Shown here piece by piece: positions 62,010 through 64,000 of a DNA stretch of 64,000 nt. Each line of letters begins with the position of its first letter. Positions within the stretch are counted from its first letter, which is position 1. Below the pieces are notes generated by a model, which saw nothing but the letters and a program-made list of their open reading frames with translations, was not told where the DNA came from and made no database searches. The DNA is from JAZKDW01 sp040387375 (GTDB lineage Bacteria; Pseudomonadota; Gammaproteobacteria; Burkholderiales; Burkholderiaceae_D): the NCBI GenBank assembly GCA_040387375.1, contig JAZKDW010000046.1, positions 109,985 through 173,984 of the forward strand, in the 5' to 3' direction. The position numbers were made by a program, and so were the translations under genes.

Positions 62010-63071
62010 ATGGAAAAAATCATGAGTGAAATCCTTGGTCTTGGCATCACGCACTATCCCGGCTTGATACCGCGCCTGGCTCGGCCCGGCTCGCTGCGAA
62101 ATCTTCTGAATGATCCGGGTCTCCCGAAGCGTTACCAGACGCCGCACGGGTGGCCGGACGCCATGCGGCGTGAATGGGCCAATGACGAGGGTGCGGCCTT
62201 CGCTGAACAGCACCGCCAGACGGTTAAAGCTGAAATGCTGAAAGCCCGCGCGGTCCTCGATGCGTTTCAACCGGACTTCGTGGTGGTATGGGGTGATGAC
62301 CAACACGAGAATTTTCGTGATGACATCATTCCAAGCTTTTGTGTACTGGCTTATGACGGAGTGGACGTGCAACCATGGTCCAAGCCAGGCGCACCGCCGA
62401 ATGTCTGGGGTGAAGATGCGAACACCACCTTCCACATTCGTGGACATAAGGAAGCGGCAAAATATCTGACCAGCCGGCTCATTGAACAGCATTTCGACAT
62501 TTCTTATGCCTATCGGCCGCTACATCAGCCGCTGGGACACGCCTTCACCAATTCGATGCTGTATCTCGATTGGGAGCGGCGTGGCTTCAATTTTCCAATG
62601 GTGCCAGTTACGGTCAATTGTTATGGCCGGCGTGTCATCGCTACGCGCGGTTACATGGAGAGCCTGGAGAATCCTGTCGCAGAATGCGATCTTGATCCGC
62701 CATCCCCTTCGCCGGCGCGTTGTTTTGATCTCGGAGCAGCGTGCGCGCGCATCTTGTCCGAAAGCCCCTGGCGCGTTGCGCTGATCGCTTCTTCAAGCTG
62801 GTCACATGCATTCCTGACCCGCAAGCATTCATATTTGTATCCGGACACGCCTGCCGATCGAATCTTGTTCGACGCGCTTGAAGATGCGGATTACGCAAGA
62901 TGGCGCGCCACCACGCTTGCGCAGGTAGAAGACAGCGGTCAGCATGAGCTCCTGAATTGGTTCTGCCTGATCGGTGCGATGGCAGAGCTAGGAAAAACGC
63001 CGGACTCGGCAGTGTTCATTGAGTCAAACATCATGAATTCCAACAAGGTGATCGCCAGCTTCCGCGGCTGA
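62010..63071 (+). CDS. LigB-type (class III) extradiol dioxygenase family protein
   Basis: About 353 residues. 'GLGITHYPGL' near the N-terminus and 'VVWGDDQHENF' hold likely iron-binding His, 'SSSWSHAFLT' the acid-base His region, and 'FIESNIMNS' a candidate ligand Glu. These fit the LigB/protocatechuate 4,5-dioxygenase fold without a fused LigA domain. It should open the ring made by the dioxygenase and SDR upstream. The start is uncertain: 62010 has GGGA ten bases upstream, 62022 ('MSEILG') is also possible. Confidence 0.8.
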   Translation: MEKIMSEILGLGITHYPGLIPRLARPGSLRNLLNDPGLPKRYQTPHGWPDAMRREWANDEGAAFAEQHRQTVKAEMLKARAVLDAFQPDFVVVWGDDQHENFRDDIIPSFCVLAYDGVDVQPWSKPGAPPNVWGEDANTTFHIRGHKEAAKYLTSRLIEQHFDISYAYRPLHQPLGHAFTNSMLYLDWERRGFNFPMVPVTVNCYGRRVIATRGYMESLENPVAECDLDPPSPSPARCFDLGAACARILSESPWRVALIASSSWSHAFLTRKHSYLYPDTPADRILFDALEDADYARWRATTLAQVEDSGQHELLNWFCLIGAMAELGKTPDSAVFIESNIMNSNKVIASFRG

Positions 63072-63113
63072 AGCAGGTGACCGGTCAATTAAAAAATACA
63101 CGGAGCAAGAGAC

Positions 63114-63941
63114 ATGACTAAGACAGGATTGACATTAGGTTCATTAGGCGGTCCTCAGACATTTGGCGCGCAGGCGTCCAAAGTCATGATGAAACGCTAT
63201 CCGGAATTTGCTGAAATTATTTATTACCCTTCAGCAGACGAAGCGCTTGAGGCGGTTATACATGGCGAAGTCGACGCGCTGTGCGCTCCCGAGCAAATGG
63301 TGAATACCGGCTTCCATCCTGGCATACAGTCCTGGATAGCAAAACCGGCGTCCCGGCTGCATATCGCTGCGGAGAGCACCCATGCCTATCACTGCATGCT
63401 TCTCGGCAAACCGGGGGCGACATTGGCAGATGTGCGCAAGGTGATTGGCCACACGGGCTCAGTCACGCAGAGCCGCTCCTGGCTTGAAGCGAACCTGCCA
63501 GATGCCCAGATTGAGATCGTCCATACCAACTCGATGTACGCTGGCCAATCAATCCTCGAGAGTGATGGTTCGATTGCTTCGGTGGGCACGCCGGAGCTGG
63601 GGCTCGAACTTGGGCTTGAAGCGTTAGCCAAGGACATCGACGGCGGTAGCGTGGGAAACTACTGGGCGCTGTCCCGCGAACCGCTTTTTAGCGACAAGCC
63701 AACGCGCTTGGTGGTGGCTGCGCGCTTCGGCGATGATGGGCAGCCAGGCCGGCTGATCTGCGCTCTGGAACAGGTAGGCTATTCACTGCAGACAGTTTCA
63801 ACGGGAGCAAGCGGGAAGGCGTTATATCAGTACGACTACGTGCTGCGTTTTCGCGGTGAGGGCAAGCTGGAGGAAGTACGGAGCGCGCTGGCACCCTTTC
63901 AACCGGCGCGCCTGGCGGGCGCCTTTGAAAGCCGGGAGTAA
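63114..63941 (+). CDS. Prephenate-dehydratase-fold protein lacking the TRF motif
   Basis: 275 residues with a type II periplasmic-binding-like dehydratase plan: 'GSLGGPQTFGAQASKVM' at the start, a catalytic-half hinge, and a C-terminal ACT-like section from about residue 205 ('LVVAARFG', 'GRLICALEQVGYSLQTV'). The conserved Thr-Arg-Phe near the hinge of prephenate dehydratase is replaced ('GNYWALS'), and 'PIENS' reads 'APEQMV'. Aromatic amino acid synthesis is therefore unlikely. In a ring-cleavage operon, 42 bp after the LigB-type gene, it may dehydrate or decarboxylate a ring-derived acid. GGAGCAAG precedes the start. Confidence 0.7.
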   Translation: MTKTGLTLGSLGGPQTFGAQASKVMMKRYPEFAEIIYYPSADEALEAVIHGEVDALCAPEQMVNTGFHPGIQSWIAKPASRLHIAAESTHAYHCMLLGKPGATLADVRKVIGHTGSVTQSRSWLEANLPDAQIEIVHTNSMYAGQSILESDGSIASVGTPELGLELGLEALAKDIDGGSVGNYWALSREPLFSDKPTRLVVAARFGDDGQPGRLICALEQVGYSLQTVSTGASGKALYQYDYVLRFRGEGKLEEVRSALAPFQPARLAGAFESRE

Positions 63942-63948
63942 GGACAAC

Positions 63949-64000
63949 ATGGCCTGGAGCGTGTTCCGTATGGATGCACGGGCGCTTCAGGCCGTGAATT
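63949..64000 (+). CDS. Start of a further gene (cut by the window end)
   Basis: ATG at 63949, eight bases after the previous stop, with AAGGA directly before it. Only 17 codons are visible ('MAWSVFRMDARALQAVN') and they do not identify a family. It appears to continue the aromatic operon. Confidence 0.5.
   Translation, partial: MAWSVFRMDARALQAVN

Noticed and set aside
63114..63941. PheA prephenate dehydratase
   Set aside because: The TRF motif and PIENS segment are absent, and no aromatic amino acid genes are near.

Overview
The window looks like a chromosomal catabolic region of a betaproteobacterium, most likely order Burkholderiales. The grounds are the moderately high GC, three Bug/TctC-type periplasmic receptors, several FCD-type GntR regulators, and many catabolic operons with no housekeeping genes. 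I cannot name the species. I see no tRNA, rRNA, CRISPR or prophage. Insertion-sequence material is limited to relics at 58.2-58.7 kb.

Layout. 0-5.6 kb: a LeuCD-type hydratase pair (the large subunit is cut by the window edge), an Asp/Glu-racemase-fold protein, a GntR regulator, a class III CoA transferase and an HMG-CoA-lyase-type lyase, probably for a branched C5/C6 dicarboxylate such as citramalate or a relative. 5.7-18.8 kb: a xanthine dehydrogenase pair, an MFS carrier, two M20 amidohydrolase-fold proteins, a GntR regulator, a type I asparaginase, a PyrK/PyrD-like pair, and an NMT1-type receptor whose ABC ATPase survives only as a pseudogene. This looks like catabolism of a nitrogen heterocycle. 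18.8-25.0 kb: a leftward operon with a hydroxyacid oxidase, an amidohydrolase, a complete tripartite tricarboxylate transporter and a 3-hydroxyisobutyrate-dehydrogenase homologue. 25.3-32.3 kb: LysR, enoyl-CoA hydratase, CoA transferase, an orphan Bug receptor, an FAH-fold enzyme and a ketoglutarate-semialdehyde-type dehydrogenase. 32.3-38.0 kb: a GntR regulator and a recognisable L-threonate/D-erythronate operon (ltnD, otnK, otnC, otnI, denD).

38.5-55.5 kb is the most interesting part. Three transcription units make up what reads as one pathway for a carboxylated fused-ring aromatic. Unit A has a naphthalene-dioxygenase-like Rieske alpha/beta pair, a dihydrodiol dehydrogenase and a five-gene LIV-type ABC importer. 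Unit B has an extradiol dioxygenase and a NahE/PhdJ-type hydratase-aldolase. Unit C has a Bug receptor, an aldehyde dehydrogenase, a second Rieske pair, a Pht5-type decarboxylase and a Pht4-type dihydrodiol dehydrogenase. All three promoters carry the same composite element: a 14-bp palindrome, a 4-nt spacer and a 7-bp half-site. The promoter-proximal half of the palindrome forms the -35 box, exactly 17 nt from a -10 box, in the same orientation relative to the gene. Beside unit C lies a gene for an HTH domain fused to a citrate-synthase fold that has lost two of three catalytic residues, a candidate acyl-CoA- or acid-sensing regulator.

58-64 kb: nested relics of two IS3-family elements, then a separate aromatic cluster with an SDR, a benzoate-type Rieske alpha/beta pair, a LigB-type extradiol dioxygenase, a prephenate-dehydratase-fold protein without the TRF motif, and the start of one more gene. 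None of the three Rieske systems has a ferredoxin or reductase gene in the window.
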